Assembly (NCBI GenBank): GCA_947453885.1
Contig: CANGIF010000010.1
Location: 1-64,000 of the forward strand
Length of the DNA: 64,000 nt
DNA from: Flavobacteriaceae bacterium
Lineage (GTDB): Bacteria; Bacteroidota; Bacteroidia; Flavobacteriales; Flavobacteriaceae
Direction: 5' to 3'
This document shows positions 44,994 to 54,056 of this stretch, piece by piece. Made by a program: the position numbers and the translations under genes. How positions within the stretch are numbered: position 1 is the stretch's first letter; every line of letters begins with the position of its first letter. The notes beneath the pieces are model-generated. The model saw nothing but the letters and a program-made list of their open reading frames with translations, was not told the DNA's origin and did no database searches.

Positions 44994-46838
44994 TTATTGA
45001 ATAGTTATAGTTTTATCTGTTATAAATAAACCTTCTTTATTGTTTTTCATATCATGAATAAAAACACCTAATTGGTAATTTCCTTTTTCTAAATTTGATT
45101 TTAATATTGTTGCTTTAAATCCCGATTTAGATAAATTGAAAGGGCTTTTAAAATAAGAGGTTACATCATCTCTTAGTACATTCTCTATAGTTAATATTTT
45201 TGGAATATTATCCTTAATAGCTATTAGATTGATTGTTGCATTTTCCATTCCTTGATTTAAAAAATAAGACCAACCACTCAACGATATCATGTTTGTTTTA
45301 TCTTCAAAAACTTCTATTGAACAATTTATTTTATCGCCGTTTTGAATTTTTAAAGGAATATATTGACTTATATTGATTTTTGGTTTGTAATTTTCTTTTA
45401 AAATATAGTGTTTAGTATAACAATCGTATAAATCAATACTTTTATCATTTATAAAATATTTTTCCAAAAATATTTTTGTGCTTTCTGATGGGTTGTAAGG
45501 TCTAATGTGTCCATCAAAATACCAAAAAGATTTAATATTAGATGGATTATTAGTCAATTCTGTAACATACACATCTAATGATTTTTCAATAATATTATTT
45601 TTTATATTATCATTATTAAGAAAAAAAGGTAAATACCATCCTAAACTCGAAACTATTTTGTCTTTAGAAGAATTGTTTTCAATTATAAATTGAGTTGCTT
45701 CTCTAAATTGTGTTTTATTTACATTTCTATAATATTTTTTTACAATAATAATATCTGTTAAAGAGAACAATATTAATATTGAAAGTATAGATAATTTAAC
45801 AACATCATTTTTTATATAATAAATTCCTATTGCAATTATGACCAATATAGCTGGGAGTATATTAATAAAATACCTACTTATTAACATAGGAAGTTTTAAA
45901 TAAGAACTAATCAAAGGGATAATAAGAGTGATGATTATCCATGTAAATAAAAACAAGAAACTAAAAACATGCTTTTCATCATTTGGGTTGATTTCAAAAT
46001 TTACTTTATTTTCTCTATTATATAATTTAATAAAAAATAAAACTAACAACGTAATGATAAAGAAAATTACAATTTCAGATTGTCCAAAAAACTCTTTAAA
46101 CATTTGAGTATAAACATCTATTGTTGGAATTGGAATCCAAATAGAAGTTCTTTTAGAGGCCTCAATAAATGTTGTTAAGGACGGGATATAGAGTATTAAT
46201 GTGATAATGCCTGATAAAAAAGTAAATAGCACCATCTTTTTTCTTTCTACATTAAATGGTTTTAAAATAAAAATTAATAAAATGAGATACTGTGCAAAAA
46301 GAGCAAATAGTGCGAAAAAATGAGTATGTATCATTAATGCTGCAAAAAAAGCATGTAGAATAACTGCTTTTATGGATGGTGTTTTTATTAATTTTATTAA
46401 AAAATAAAAAGATAAAGTTGTTGTCATAAACAACATTGAATACATTCTTGCTTCTTGTGAGTAATATAAATGAAAATAATTTACAGATAAAAGTGCTGCC
46501 GCAATTAATCCCACTCTTTTATTCATTAATTCTTTTCCCAATAGGTATATTGCAAATAATCCTCCAACACCCATTAATGCCGAAAACATTTTCAAAACAA
46601 AAGTTGAATACCCAAAAAAAGTAAAAATTAATTTAACTAAAATAAAATATAATGGCGGATGTGGATCAGCAACTAACAAAGTGGAATATAAATCTGAAAT
46701 AGATATTTTTGGATTTGATTCATTAATGGTATGAATTTCATCAAGCCATACACTTTGATAATCTATTTTATAAAATCTTAATATTGAACCTATCAATATA
46801 ATAAACAATAATACTTTATTTTCCTTTATCCAAGACAT
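44994..46838 (-). CDS. GT39/ArnT-like membrane glycosyltransferase
   Basis: The 614-residue product has about eleven to twelve membrane helices in the first 400 residues. The first periplasmic loop holds VWLDEIHTINES with the Asp-Glu pair used as catalytic residues in GT39/GT83 (PMT/ArnT) enzymes, followed by ADPHPPLYF. The C-terminal ~200 residues form a soluble periplasmic region. It transfers a sugar from a polyprenyl-phosphate donor on the periplasmic face. The neighbouring DPM1-like gene could make that donor. Confidence 0.85.
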   Translation of the reverse strand: MSWIKENKVLLFIILIGSILRFYKIDYQSVWLDEIHTINESNPKISISDLYSTLLVADPHPPLYFILVKLIFTFFGYSTFVLKMFSALMGVGGLFAIYLLGKELMNKRVGLIAAALLSVNYFHLYYSQEARMYSMLFMTTTLSFYFLIKLIKTPSIKAVILHAFFAALMIHTHFFALFALFAQYLILLIFILKPFNVERKKMVLFTFLSGIITLILYIPSLTTFIEASKRTSIWIPIPTIDVYTQMFKEFFGQSEIVIFFIITLLVLFFIKLYNRENKVNFEINPNDEKHVFSFLFLFTWIIITLIIPLISSYLKLPMLISRYFINILPAILVIIAIGIYYIKNDVVKLSILSILILFSLTDIIIVKKYYRNVNKTQFREATQFIIENNSSKDKIVSSLGWYLPFFLNNDNIKNNIIEKSLDVYVTELTNNPSNIKSFWYFDGHIRPYNPSESTKIFLEKYFINDKSIDLYDCYTKHYILKENYKPKINISQYIPLKIQNGDKINCSIEVFEDKTNMISLSGWSYFLNQGMENATINLIAIKDNIPKILTIENVLRDDVTSYFKSPFNLSKSGFKATILKSNLEKGNYQLGVFIHDMKNNKEGLFITDKTITIQ

Positions 46839-46844
46839 GATTTG

Positions 46845-47819
46845 TTATTTTATGTTACAATTTTCTAAACTATTATCTATAAAATCTTTATATTTTTTTG
46901 AATTTGGTGGGTTTATATTCTTCCTTGAACTTAATTGCATTAATAAAACTATTAATGTTACTGAAGAAAATTGCAAAATTATACTAAAAATTATTAGAAT
47001 TAAATTAGAAGCCCATCCAGGAATTGAAGAGTCAGTGAAAAATTTTATATACAAAACAGACATCACAGATAAAAAACAGACAAAAACTCCGAATAAAGAT
47101 AGCTTTAAAATTCGTACAGAAAGAAAATCAAAATAAACTGAAATGGAACTTAAACCATGAAGAACTAAACTTGTAAAATTCATTTTCGATTCACCTGCAT
47201 ATCTTTTACCTCTATTTAAAAGCACTCTGTCATAAGGAGTTTTAGATTGAATGATGCTTCCTGAATAATGATTCCAAAGATTGTCTTGAACTACAATTCT
47301 TTTTAAAAGCTTTTTAGGTATACAACTGAAATTTCCAAAGTTTATTTTTTGACCAGTTAAACTATAAAACAGGTATTTATAAAAGAAATACCCTGTTTTA
47401 AAAAGCACCGATTCTTGTCTTTTTTTTCGTTGTGCAAATATAATTTTTGAACTATTTAAACTTTCACATTTAGCTACTAAATGTAGTATATCTTCCGGAT
47501 TGTCTTCGCCATCGCTATCTAAAACAATTACAAAATCAAAATCAGTTTTGGTATCGTTTATATATTGCAATCCAATAGCAATGGCTCTTTGATGTCCAAC
47601 ATTTACTTTTAAATTTACTAATTCAATAGTGGTTGTTGTATTAAATGTTTCTTTTTCAAATTCTTCTATTGACCCATCGTTTATGGCAACTATTTGAATT
47701 AAATATTGTTTTTGTTGTAACAAATATTCTTTTTCAATTTTTTTTACTAAAATAGAAAAGCTTTCCCAATCATTATAAATGGGAGTTAAACAAATTATTT
47801 TTTTTATTTCTTGGTTCAT
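46845..47819 (-). CDS. GT2 polyprenyl-phosphate glycosyltransferase (DPM1/GtrB-like)
   Basis: The 324-residue product has the GT2 start (LTPIYNDWESFSILVKKIE), the metal-binding VLDSDGEDNPEDI, and two C-terminal membrane helices (about 240-260 and 270-300), the layout of GtrB/dolichol-phosphate-mannose synthase-like enzymes. It should load a sugar onto undecaprenyl phosphate for use on the periplasmic face. It lies 6 bases before the GT39-like gene, its likely user. Confidence 0.9.
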   Translation of the reverse strand: MNQEIKKIICLTPIYNDWESFSILVKKIEKEYLLQQKQYLIQIVAINDGSIEEFEKETFNTTTTIELVNLKVNVGHQRAIAIGLQYINDTKTDFDFVIVLDSDGEDNPEDILHLVAKCESLNSSKIIFAQRKKRQESVLFKTGYFFYKYLFYSLTGQKINFGNFSCIPKKLLKRIVVQDNLWNHYSGSIIQSKTPYDRVLLNRGKRYAGESKMNFTSLVLHGLSSISVYFDFLSVRILKLSLFGVFVCFLSVMSVLYIKFFTDSSIPGWASNLILIIFSIILQFSSVTLIVLLMQLSSRKNINPPNSKKYKDFIDNSLENCNIK

Positions 47820-47831
47820 TAGTATTAGTAT

Positions 47832-48281
47832 TTACAAACTCCAATTATAGTTATTTCCAATTATATAAAAACCTACTACATCTGTAATTTTAAAAATTGA
47901 AATGATGAAATTATCCCAAAATTTAACTTGTTTCAACTCTGGATAATTTTGTTTTAGAAACCATTTGTTTGCTAATAATGCTAATAAGCCAAACGAATCT
48001 ATATATTTTACGTCTTTTTTTTTCAAATCTTTTGGAACAGCATTTTGCAATATGCTTTTATTACATCTTCTAAAATGTCCTATTGTGCCATCAAATTTAC
48101 TATGTAAATAGCTATGACCGGGTACTAAAATTAGTAAATGTCTGTCAGGTTTTAATAACCCACTAACTTTTAGTAATCCATCAGCATCATTTTCTACGTG
48201 CTCTATACCATTAATATAGCTAGTGGCATCAAGTTTTCTGTTTGAACCAACACCTTCTAAAGTAGTTGTAATTACTTTCAT
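47832..48281 (-). pseudogene. N-terminally truncated SAM-dependent methyltransferase
   Basis: Only the C-terminal half of a class I methyltransferase is present: INGIEHVENDADGLLKV, KPDRHLLILVPGHSYLHSKFD, then GHFRRCNKS match the post-II to C-terminal part of the familiar 'IEHVEND' methyltransferases. The SAM-binding N-terminal region (motif I, about 80-100 residues) is missing. The ATG at 48281 opens a short frame, and upstream sequence shows no coding remnant in frame. It is probably non-functional, although translation of the stub is possible. Confidence 0.75.
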
Positions 48282-48360
48282 AAATGGACACAAATAACTA
48301 GATTCTTTTTTTTAATCAATTTCATTCTTCCTATACTTTATCTATTCAACTTTCTTGTCG

Positions 48361-48380
48361 CAACAAAAGTAATAGAATTT
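48361..48380. repeat. Direct-repeat copy left of acyltransferase gene
   Basis: The motif caacaaaagtaa-n2-gaattt occurs here and again at 49481-49500, flanking the acyltransferase gene (48386-49435). Both copies include CAAAAGTA, the complement of a TACTTTTG -7 box. It could be an inherited promoter sequence or a relic of a recombination event. Confidence 0.4.
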
Positions 48381-48385
48381 TAACA

Positions 48386-49435
48386 TTATCGATTTCCAGT
48401 TATGATTTTATAAACAGAAGGGACTGTACTTTTTACTAAAAAGCCAAAAACCACACAGCTACAAATGACTATTATAAACGAAGAGATATAAACAATAAAA
48501 TAGTTGACAGAAGTTTTTGCGACTATATGAAACAACGATTTTTTGACTACTGTCAACAATGGTTCGTGAAACACATATATAAAAAAGGTATAAGGAACCC
48601 ATTTTTTCATCAACGGAACTTTAATTCCACTATCGTAAACAACGTCATAAATTTGCCAAAAGCCAATCAAGCCCAATAAAATGGAAGTTTTTAATAAAAA
48701 TAGTTCTATTAAATCTACATTGTAAAAAATAGCATAAACTGTTTTTATGGCTACTATCAAAAGCCATAATGAACAAAACAGCAACGGTTTTCTGGGTGTT
48801 TTTTCAATTTTATAGATGTGTAAATACATGCCCAACGAAAAAAACAAAATAGATTCACTTGTTAAAAAAAAACTGTCTTGATTAAAAATCCAAAATCCAA
48901 ACAACCCCAACAAATACACTATTGGCAGTTTTTTAATCATAAAATAGAGTAGCGGAGATAAACCAACAAGAACTATTAAATCTCTCAAAAACCATAATTG
49001 ATAAGGAATAGGCTCGTTGATTATTGAGTTTATCCATTCAACCATTGAATAATCTTTTATTAATTTCTTGTTGAAAAAAGATTGAAATTGTGGAATACTT
49101 TGAATTACCAGATAGAAAATCAATCCGAACAGTGCCCAAATTAAATAGGGAACTACTAATGTTGAGATTCTTTTTTTGATTTTATTCCAAAAATCTATAG
49201 CTGTAAATTTTGAATTAAGCACAAACAAATAGCCCGAAATAATAAAAAACAATGGCACAGCAATTCTAGTAAGACCGTTTGATAGCAATTGTTCAATGAA
49301 CCAAAAAACATCTTTTTGTAAAACAATCACGTGACCGCCAATTTTTGTGCTAAAATTATAGCAATGCAAAAGAACAACCATCAGCATTAATACAAACGAA
49401 CTGTATTTGATTTTTTGGCTTAAGTAATCTGTCAT
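48386..49435 (-). CDS. Acyltransferase 3 family membrane protein
   Basis: The 349-residue product has about ten membrane helices, with the typical acyltransferase-3 elements: VVLLHCYNFSTKIGGH near the N-terminus with the conserved His, AVPLFFIISGYLF, and WFLRDLIVL. These proteins transfer acetyl or succinyl groups to surface sugars. It is preceded by a good promoter and stands at the 5' edge of the polysaccharide locus. Confidence 0.88.
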   Translation of the reverse strand: MTDYLSQKIKYSSFVLMLMVVLLHCYNFSTKIGGHVIVLQKDVFWFIEQLLSNGLTRIAVPLFFIISGYLFVLNSKFTAIDFWNKIKKRISTLVVPYLIWALFGLIFYLVIQSIPQFQSFFNKKLIKDYSMVEWINSIINEPIPYQLWFLRDLIVLVGLSPLLYFMIKKLPIVYLLGLFGFWIFNQDSFFLTSESILFFSLGMYLHIYKIEKTPRKPLLFCSLWLLIVAIKTVYAIFYNVDLIELFLLKTSILLGLIGFWQIYDVVYDSGIKVPLMKKWVPYTFFIYVFHEPLLTVVKKSLFHIVAKTSVNYFIVYISSFIIVICSCVVFGFLVKSTVPSVYKIITGNR

Positions 49436-49480
49436 TTATTCGATTTTTTAATGTTGCTTTTTGTTTTTAAATTCAAACAA

Positions 49481-49500
49481 CAACAAAAGTAACTGAATTT
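49481..49500. repeat. Direct-repeat copy right of acyltransferase gene
   Basis: The second copy of caacaaaagtaa-n2-gaattt; see the entry at 48361. It overlaps the -7 box of the acyltransferase promoter. Confidence 0.4.
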
Positions 49501-49513
49501 CTATGTTTTCCAA
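49484..49513 (-). promoter_or_regulatory. Promoter of the acyltransferase gene
   Basis: On the minus strand TTG (49511-49513), 19 bases, then TACTTTTG (49484-49491). Both elements and the spacing fit the Bacteroidota housekeeping promoter consensus. The ATG is 48 bases downstream. Confidence 0.7.
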
Positions 49514-49787
49514 ATTTTTGACAATTTGGTAATTTTCAAAAACCCCAGTTCTTAAAAAAAGGATGAAGCTGTATTTTTAAAATCTAGCCTAATTTGGATG
49601 TAATTTTCTTAACCGCCTGCAACACCAGTTTAATGAGTGAAAGTGGTTTTACTTGATTTGAAAAGCGCAATTCCCTAAAAAGAGTTGCGTTTTTTTTAAG
49701 AATAAAACGGTTTTGAAATCCTATTCTGAAATCTTAACTATTTTTATGATATTTGCAACCAACAAATTGGAATTCCCATTTTTTAAA
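49514..49787. promoter_or_regulatory. Upstream region of the flexirubin-type operon
   Basis: No credible gene. A possible weak terminator or attenuator has arms cgcaat (49666-49671) and gttgcg (49684-49689) followed by eight T (49690-49697). Downstream, TTG (49713-49715), 23 bases and TATTTTTA (49739-49746) form a weak promoter candidate for the ketosynthase-like gene. Confidence 0.35.
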
Positions 49788-50852
49788 ATGAAAAACACTT
49801 ACATAAACGGTACAGGTTGTGTTTCGGCACAAAAAACGTTCGACGCAGCTTTTTTGGAAGCAGCTGTTGCCAACACTACCGACACACTATTGCCCATTTG
49901 CGCCCCAGACTACAAAGCTTTTATTCCACCAGTCGCCATCAGACGTATGGCAAAAGGCGTAAAATATGGAACAGTGGCAGCAACAATTGCCCTACAAGAA
50001 GCTGGAAATCCGGATTTAGACGCCATTATTACTGGAACGGGCATGGGCTGTATAGACGATTCCGATAAGTTTTTAAGAGCCATTATCGACAACAACGAAG
50101 CATTTTTAACCCCAACATCTTTCATCCAATCCACCCACAACACGGTGGGCGCACAAATAGCCTTGGGATTAAAATGCAAAGCTTATAATTTTACCTATGT
50201 TAATGCGGCGGTGTCTTTTGAATCGGCTGTAATTGATGCACAAATGCAACTAGAATCGGGCGAAGCAGCCACTGTTTTAGTGGGCGGCATTGACGAAATG
50301 AACGACTACACAGCACAACTTTTTAAACTAAACGGCTGTATCAAAACCGAAATAGAACCAACGCACACGCTGTTGCATTCCAAAACCACAGGTGCCGTTT
50401 TCAGCGAAGGCGCCACTTTTTTTGTTTTAGGTTCCGAAAAACAAGCAACATCCTATGCTCAAATAAAAGAAGTAGCTCTAACCAACACCTTGACGCAAGA
50501 CGAGATTGCGGAAAAAATGACTGCTTTTTTACAACAACATGGATTAACAGTTGCCGATATTGACGCTGTTATTTTAGGATACAACGGCGATGTAACATTT
50601 GACGGTTACTATCAAAAAGTAGCTGCCGAATTGTTTCAAAACACCCCACAAGTGTACTACAAGCACCTTTCGGGCGAGTACAACACGGCGTCTGCTTTTG
50701 GCTTATGGGTTGGAGCCAACATAATAAAAACCCAAGACATTCCCGACATAGTAAAAGCCAATGCTGTGGCAAGTAGCACAATTCGGACTGTTCTTTTGTA
50801 CAACCAATACCGTGGTTTGGACCATAGTTTTATTGTAATTTCAAGTTGCTAA
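49788..50852 (+). CDS. Ketosynthase-like protein, chain-length-factor type
   Basis: The start at 49788 (MKNTYINGTG) fits the family N-terminus. The 354-residue product has a thiolase fold, but the catalytic Cys is replaced (VNAAVSFES at about 138-146, where condensing enzymes have a TACAS-like turn), and the two His motifs are altered: GYNGD instead of HGTGT, and SGEYNTASAFG with Glu instead of GH. It therefore resembles the inactive chain-length-factor partner of aryl-polyene and type II polyketide systems. A catalytic ketosynthase partner is not in the window. First gene of the operon. Confidence 0.85.
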   Translation: MKNTYINGTGCVSAQKTFDAAFLEAAVANTTDTLLPICAPDYKAFIPPVAIRRMAKGVKYGTVAATIALQEAGNPDLDAIITGTGMGCIDDSDKFLRAIIDNNEAFLTPTSFIQSTHNTVGAQIALGLKCKAYNFTYVNAAVSFESAVIDAQMQLESGEAATVLVGGIDEMNDYTAQLFKLNGCIKTEIEPTHTLLHSKTTGAVFSEGATFFVLGSEKQATSYAQIKEVALTNTLTQDEIAEKMTAFLQQHGLTVADIDAVILGYNGDVTFDGYYQKVAAELFQNTPQVYYKHLSGEYNTASAFGLWVGANIIKTQDIPDIVKANAVASSTIRTVLLYNQYRGLDHSFIVISSC

Positions 50853-51607
50853 ACCACAAACAAACAAACAGGTTATCGCTAAGTGCAGCAATGCTTTTGG
50901 GCGTGTATTGTTGTTATTTTCCTGAAAAATGGTGGTGCTTTTTGGTGTTGTTGGTTGTTCGATTTTTGATCATTACGGTTGGTTCGTCGTTAATTCAATT
51001 GAATTTTCATATAGCAGCCTATTGTCAGAACAAATCGCTTAAACAAAAAAAAATTGCGCTAACTTTTGACGACGGTCCAACGGAATTTACACCAGCTATT
51101 TTGGATCTTTTAGAACGCTACAAAGCCAAAGCTACTTTTTTTTGTATTGGAGCAAACATTGAAAAGCGACCACAACTTTTAAAAGAAATTGCAGAAAAGG
51201 GACACGAAATTGGCAATCATACATTTTATCACGGCACTTTTTTTGATTTTAAAAACAGTAAGGAAGTGCTAGAGGAACTAAAAAAAACCGATACATTACT
51301 AGAACAAGTGTTGGGCACCAAACCGAGATTTTTCAGACCACCTTACGGCGTAACCAATCCTTCAATCAAAAAAGCACTCCAAGTTTCAAAACACATGGTT
51401 ATTGGTTGGAACATTCGATCGCTAGACACAATTCTGAAAGATGAAACCAAAATTGTAAACCGAATCATAAAACAAATCCAACCCGGATCGATAATTCTAT
51501 TGCACGATACTTCTGAAAAAACAGTGCGGGTGGTAGCACAATTATTGCTATTTTTACAACAAGAAGAATACGAAATAATTTCGTTAGACGAACTAATACA
51601 AGCTTAA
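50846..51607 (+). CDS. Polysaccharide deacetylase (NodB-like)
   Basis: The best full-length start is TTG at 50846, overlapping the ketosynthase stop by 7 bases; an ATG at 50891 is the alternative. The 253-residue product has two N-terminal hydrophobic segments and a NodB catalytic domain: TFDDGPTEFT (catalytic Asp and metal Asp), HEIGNHTFYHG (metal His), RPPYGV, and LLHDT near the C-terminus. It should remove acyl groups from an N-acetylated sugar, or act on another envelope substrate. Genes of this kind occur in flexirubin loci; their role there is not established. Confidence 0.85.
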   Translation: MLNHKQTNRLSLSAAMLLGVYCCYFPEKWWCFLVLLVVRFLIITVGSSLIQLNFHIAAYCQNKSLKQKKIALTFDDGPTEFTPAILDLLERYKAKATFFCIGANIEKRPQLLKEIAEKGHEIGNHTFYHGTFFDFKNSKEVLEELKKTDTLLEQVLGTKPRFFRPPYGVTNPSIKKALQVSKHMVIGWNIRSLDTILKDETKIVNRIIKQIQPGSIILLHDTSEKTVRVVAQLLLFLQQEEYEIISLDELIQA

Positions 51608-51609
51608 AA

Positions 51610-52245
51610 ATGAAACTAAACCGTAGCATAATCCTATTCCTTATTTGGTGTACATCGCTTCAAATTGGGGCACAAGAGCAAAAAATGGACGAAACAGAAA
51701 CTGTTGTTTTTAAGAAAGCCGTAAATGAAGTTGCCAAAAAAATCAAAACACTCAGCAATGATTTTACACAGTTCAAGCACTTGGATTTTTTGTCCAAAGA
51801 CATTGAAACTTCCGGCAAAATGCTTTTTAAAGAACCCAATTTGTTGTTGTGGCAATATGTAAAACCCTATAAATACAGCATTGTTTTTAAAAACGGCAAA
51901 ATCAACATTAATGATGATGGCAAAAAAAATACCATGGATGCAAGCGGTAGTAAAATTTTTGCAAAAATAAACAAGCTCATCATCGGAAGTGTTAGCGGCG
52001 ACATGTTTGATGACAAAGAATTTGCAATTACTTATTTTAAAAACAAGACACAAATTATTACCAAACTGATTCCGAAAGATGCAGCATTAAAAAAATACAT
52101 CAAACAAATTGAACTAACTTTTGACAAGGAAGAAGCCACGGTTTTACAAATAAAACTACTAGAATCAAGTAACGATTTCACCAAAATACTATTAAAAAAC
52201 AAAGTGCTAAATGCCAAAATTGAAGACGCTGCTTTTACGAACTAA
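51610..52245 (+). CDS. LolA-like outer-membrane lipoprotein carrier
   Basis: The 211-residue product has a signal peptide (cleavage near IGAQE) and a LolA-like unclosed beta-barrel pattern: LSNDFTQFKHLDFLSKDIETSG, then LLWQYVKPYKYSIVF. LolA-like proteins are standard parts of aryl-polyene clusters and may carry the lipid through the periplasm. It starts 2 bases after the deacetylase stop and overlaps the next gene by 35 bases. Confidence 0.88.
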   Translation: MKLNRSIILFLIWCTSLQIGAQEQKMDETETVVFKKAVNEVAKKIKTLSNDFTQFKHLDFLSKDIETSGKMLFKEPNLLLWQYVKPYKYSIVFKNGKININDDGKKNTMDASGSKIFAKINKLIIGSVSGDMFDDKEFAITYFKNKTQIITKLIPKDAALKKYIKQIELTFDKEEATVLQIKLLESSNDFTKILLKNKVLNAKIEDAAFTN

Positions 52246-52849
52246 TTTACTTTTACTACTTTTTATAAGTGCTTGTGGCTCTTACAAAATCCCTGCCGAT
52301 TATCAAAAAGTAAGTATTAACAAACCTATCTTTGTGGGAACTTATTTTTCAAATCCAGAGGTGGATTATGTTTATAAAACCCATATAACGGTTTATGGAA
52401 AAGAGCTTTCGGGTATTTTTATAGTTAAAAAAATAAACGAGACCTCGCATCGGGTTGTTTTTACAACAGAATTTGGCAACAAGCTTTTGGATTTTGAAAT
52501 TTCGGAAACAAACGTTACAATCAATTCAATTGTTGACGAGTTGAATGTAAAACTGTTGATAAAAACCCTTACAAATGATTTTAAACTGCTGCTAAATCAA
52601 AACTATGATTTTAGCGAGCAATTGGAAAACAAAGAATTCAGAGTGTTTAAAGTCAAGAAAGACGGTTATTTTGACTATTTTTACACCAACAAAACAGACG
52701 GCAAGCTGGCTCAAATCATTCAAACATCCAATTCAAAAGAAAAAATAAGTATTATATTTACGGTAGAAAACAATATTTTTGCACAACACATAAGTGTACA
52801 ACACCGAGGAATCCCTTTACAATTAGAATTTCAATACATTAATCAATAA
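52211..52849 (+). CDS. Lipoprotein of unknown function in flexirubin-type operon
   Basis: The 212-residue product has a lipoprotein signal with lipobox FISAC at about residue 22, then a beta-rich body. The 35-base overlap with the LolA-like gene and the same operon position suggest that it may work with the carrier, like a LolB-type acceptor. The LolB link is inference from pairing and topology; no LolB motif is identified. Confidence 0.75.
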   Translation: MPKLKTLLLRTNLLLLLFISACGSYKIPADYQKVSINKPIFVGTYFSNPEVDYVYKTHITVYGKELSGIFIVKKINETSHRVVFTTEFGNKLLDFEISETNVTINSIVDELNVKLLIKTLTNDFKLLLNQNYDFSEQLENKEFRVFKVKKDGYFDYFYTNKTDGKLAQIIQTSNSKEKISIIFTVENNIFAQHISVQHRGIPLQLEFQYINQ

Positions 52850-52860
52850 GTAAAACAAAA

Positions 52861-53442
52861 ATGAAAAAAACAGTAGTAACAGCAGTCTTTTTGGCATTGT
52901 TTGGAATAGTGCAAACAAATGCTCAAGTAACGTTTAATCCTGGTTTTAGAGCAGGTTTGAACTTGTCTCATTTTACCAAACAATACAGTAATAATTACAC
53001 AAACAGCAGTTTTTTACCTGATTTTTCAAACAAAACTGATTTTTATATTGGGTTTTTAGGTGCTTTAAAACTAAGTAAATTTTATACTCTTCAGCCAGAG
53101 ATTAATTATTCCAATCAAGGCTCTTCTTTTGGTTCAGGCACACTAAATGTATCGTATGTAGGATTACAAATCGTAAATAAAATTTATTTAGGTGACGCCG
53201 TAAATATGCAGATAGGTACAGCTTTAGATTTTGCTACTGATAGTAATTTCAAACTAGAAAACGACGCCGACATGTCTTTTTTATTGGGTTTAGGAGCAGA
53301 CATTACTAAAAACATTGGTTTGGAATTTCGCGTCAAAAAAGGATTGATTCCTGTTTTTGACTATAACAATACAGGAAGCCATACCAACGTATTATTCCAA
53401 CTTGGAGCAACATATATTTTTGATTTAAAACAAACTAAATAA
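52861..53442 (+). CDS. Outer-membrane beta-barrel protein (tandem copy 1)
   Basis: The 193-residue product has a signal peptide (ends NAQ) and a porin-like/PorT-type barrel: FNPGFRAGLNLSHFT, YTLQPEINYSNQG, VSYVGLQIVNKIYL, and a terminal strand LGATYIFDL. It is paralogous to the next gene, which starts on its last base overlap (ATGA-type). Such small barrels are not a usual component of aryl-polyene clusters. Confidence 0.85.
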   Translation: MKKTVVTAVFLALFGIVQTNAQVTFNPGFRAGLNLSHFTKQYSNNYTNSSFLPDFSNKTDFYIGFLGALKLSKFYTLQPEINYSNQGSSFGSGTLNVSYVGLQIVNKIYLGDAVNMQIGTALDFATDSNFKLENDADMSFLLGLGADITKNIGLEFRVKKGLIPVFDYNNTGSHTNVLFQLGATYIFDLKQTK

Positions 53443-54056
53443 TGAAACTAAAAAACATTTATTTATTGATACTATTGAGCTTTGGTTTTGTAATTCAGGC
53501 ACAAGTATCCTTTCGTCCGGGTGTTAGAGCAGGTTTAAATTTGTCTAAATTTACCGATACACATAATGATTTCAAATCCGATTTTTTTGTTGGAATTGTA
53601 GAAGAAATTAAATTAAAGAAGCACTACAGCTTACAACCTGAGATAACCTATTCAAGACAAGGTGCCAGAAATGTAACCTTCGATAATAGTAGCTATTATG
53701 GCAATGAGGCAAGTCAAATGGAATTTGGTACAATTAATGTAAATTATCTTTCGGTTGGAATTATTAATAAATTAATTTTCGTAAAAGGGTTTCATGCGCT
53801 AATTGGGCCCTCATTTGATTTTCTTGTTGAAAACAATTTAATTGCTGTTAACCAAGATTTTGATGTTTCAATAAATGCAGGTTTAGGAATTTCTACAGAT
53901 TCAGGACTAACAATTGATTGTAGAGTAAAAAAAGGATTTGGTGATGTTTTAGATTCGTCACATTATGGATATAACGATTTTATTAATTTACCAAATTCAA
54001 ATTTGGTAGTTCAATTTGGAGCTACATATACTTTTGATCTAAAAAATAAAAAATAA
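53442..54056 (+). CDS. Outer-membrane beta-barrel protein (tandem copy 2)
   Basis: The 204-residue product repeats the plan of its neighbour: signal peptide (ends IQAQ), FRPGVRAGLNLSKFT, YSLQPEITYSRQG, VNYLSVGIINKLIF, and a terminal FGATYTFDL strand. Its start overlaps the preceding stop, and its own stop overlaps the dehydratase start, so translation is coupled throughout. It probably arose by tandem duplication. Confidence 0.85.
   Translation: MKLKNIYLLILLSFGFVIQAQVSFRPGVRAGLNLSKFTDTHNDFKSDFFVGIVEEIKLKKHYSLQPEITYSRQGARNVTFDNSSYYGNEASQMEFGTINVNYLSVGIINKLIFVKGFHALIGPSFDFLVENNLIAVNQDFDVSINAGLGISTDSGLTIDCRVKKGFGDVLDSSHYGYNDFINLPNSNLVVQFGATYTFDLKNKK

Noticed and set aside
46837..47136. 99-aa open frame on the plus strand over the GT2 gene's 3' end
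   Set aside because: It is antisense to the membrane-helix part of the DPM1-like transferase; its hydrophobic start simply mirrors that region.
49666..49697. Intrinsic terminator or attenuator before the flexirubin-type operon
   Set aside because: The stem is only six pairs with a wobble and a 12-base loop, and no upstream plus-strand gene needs it; kept only as a note in the intergenic entry.
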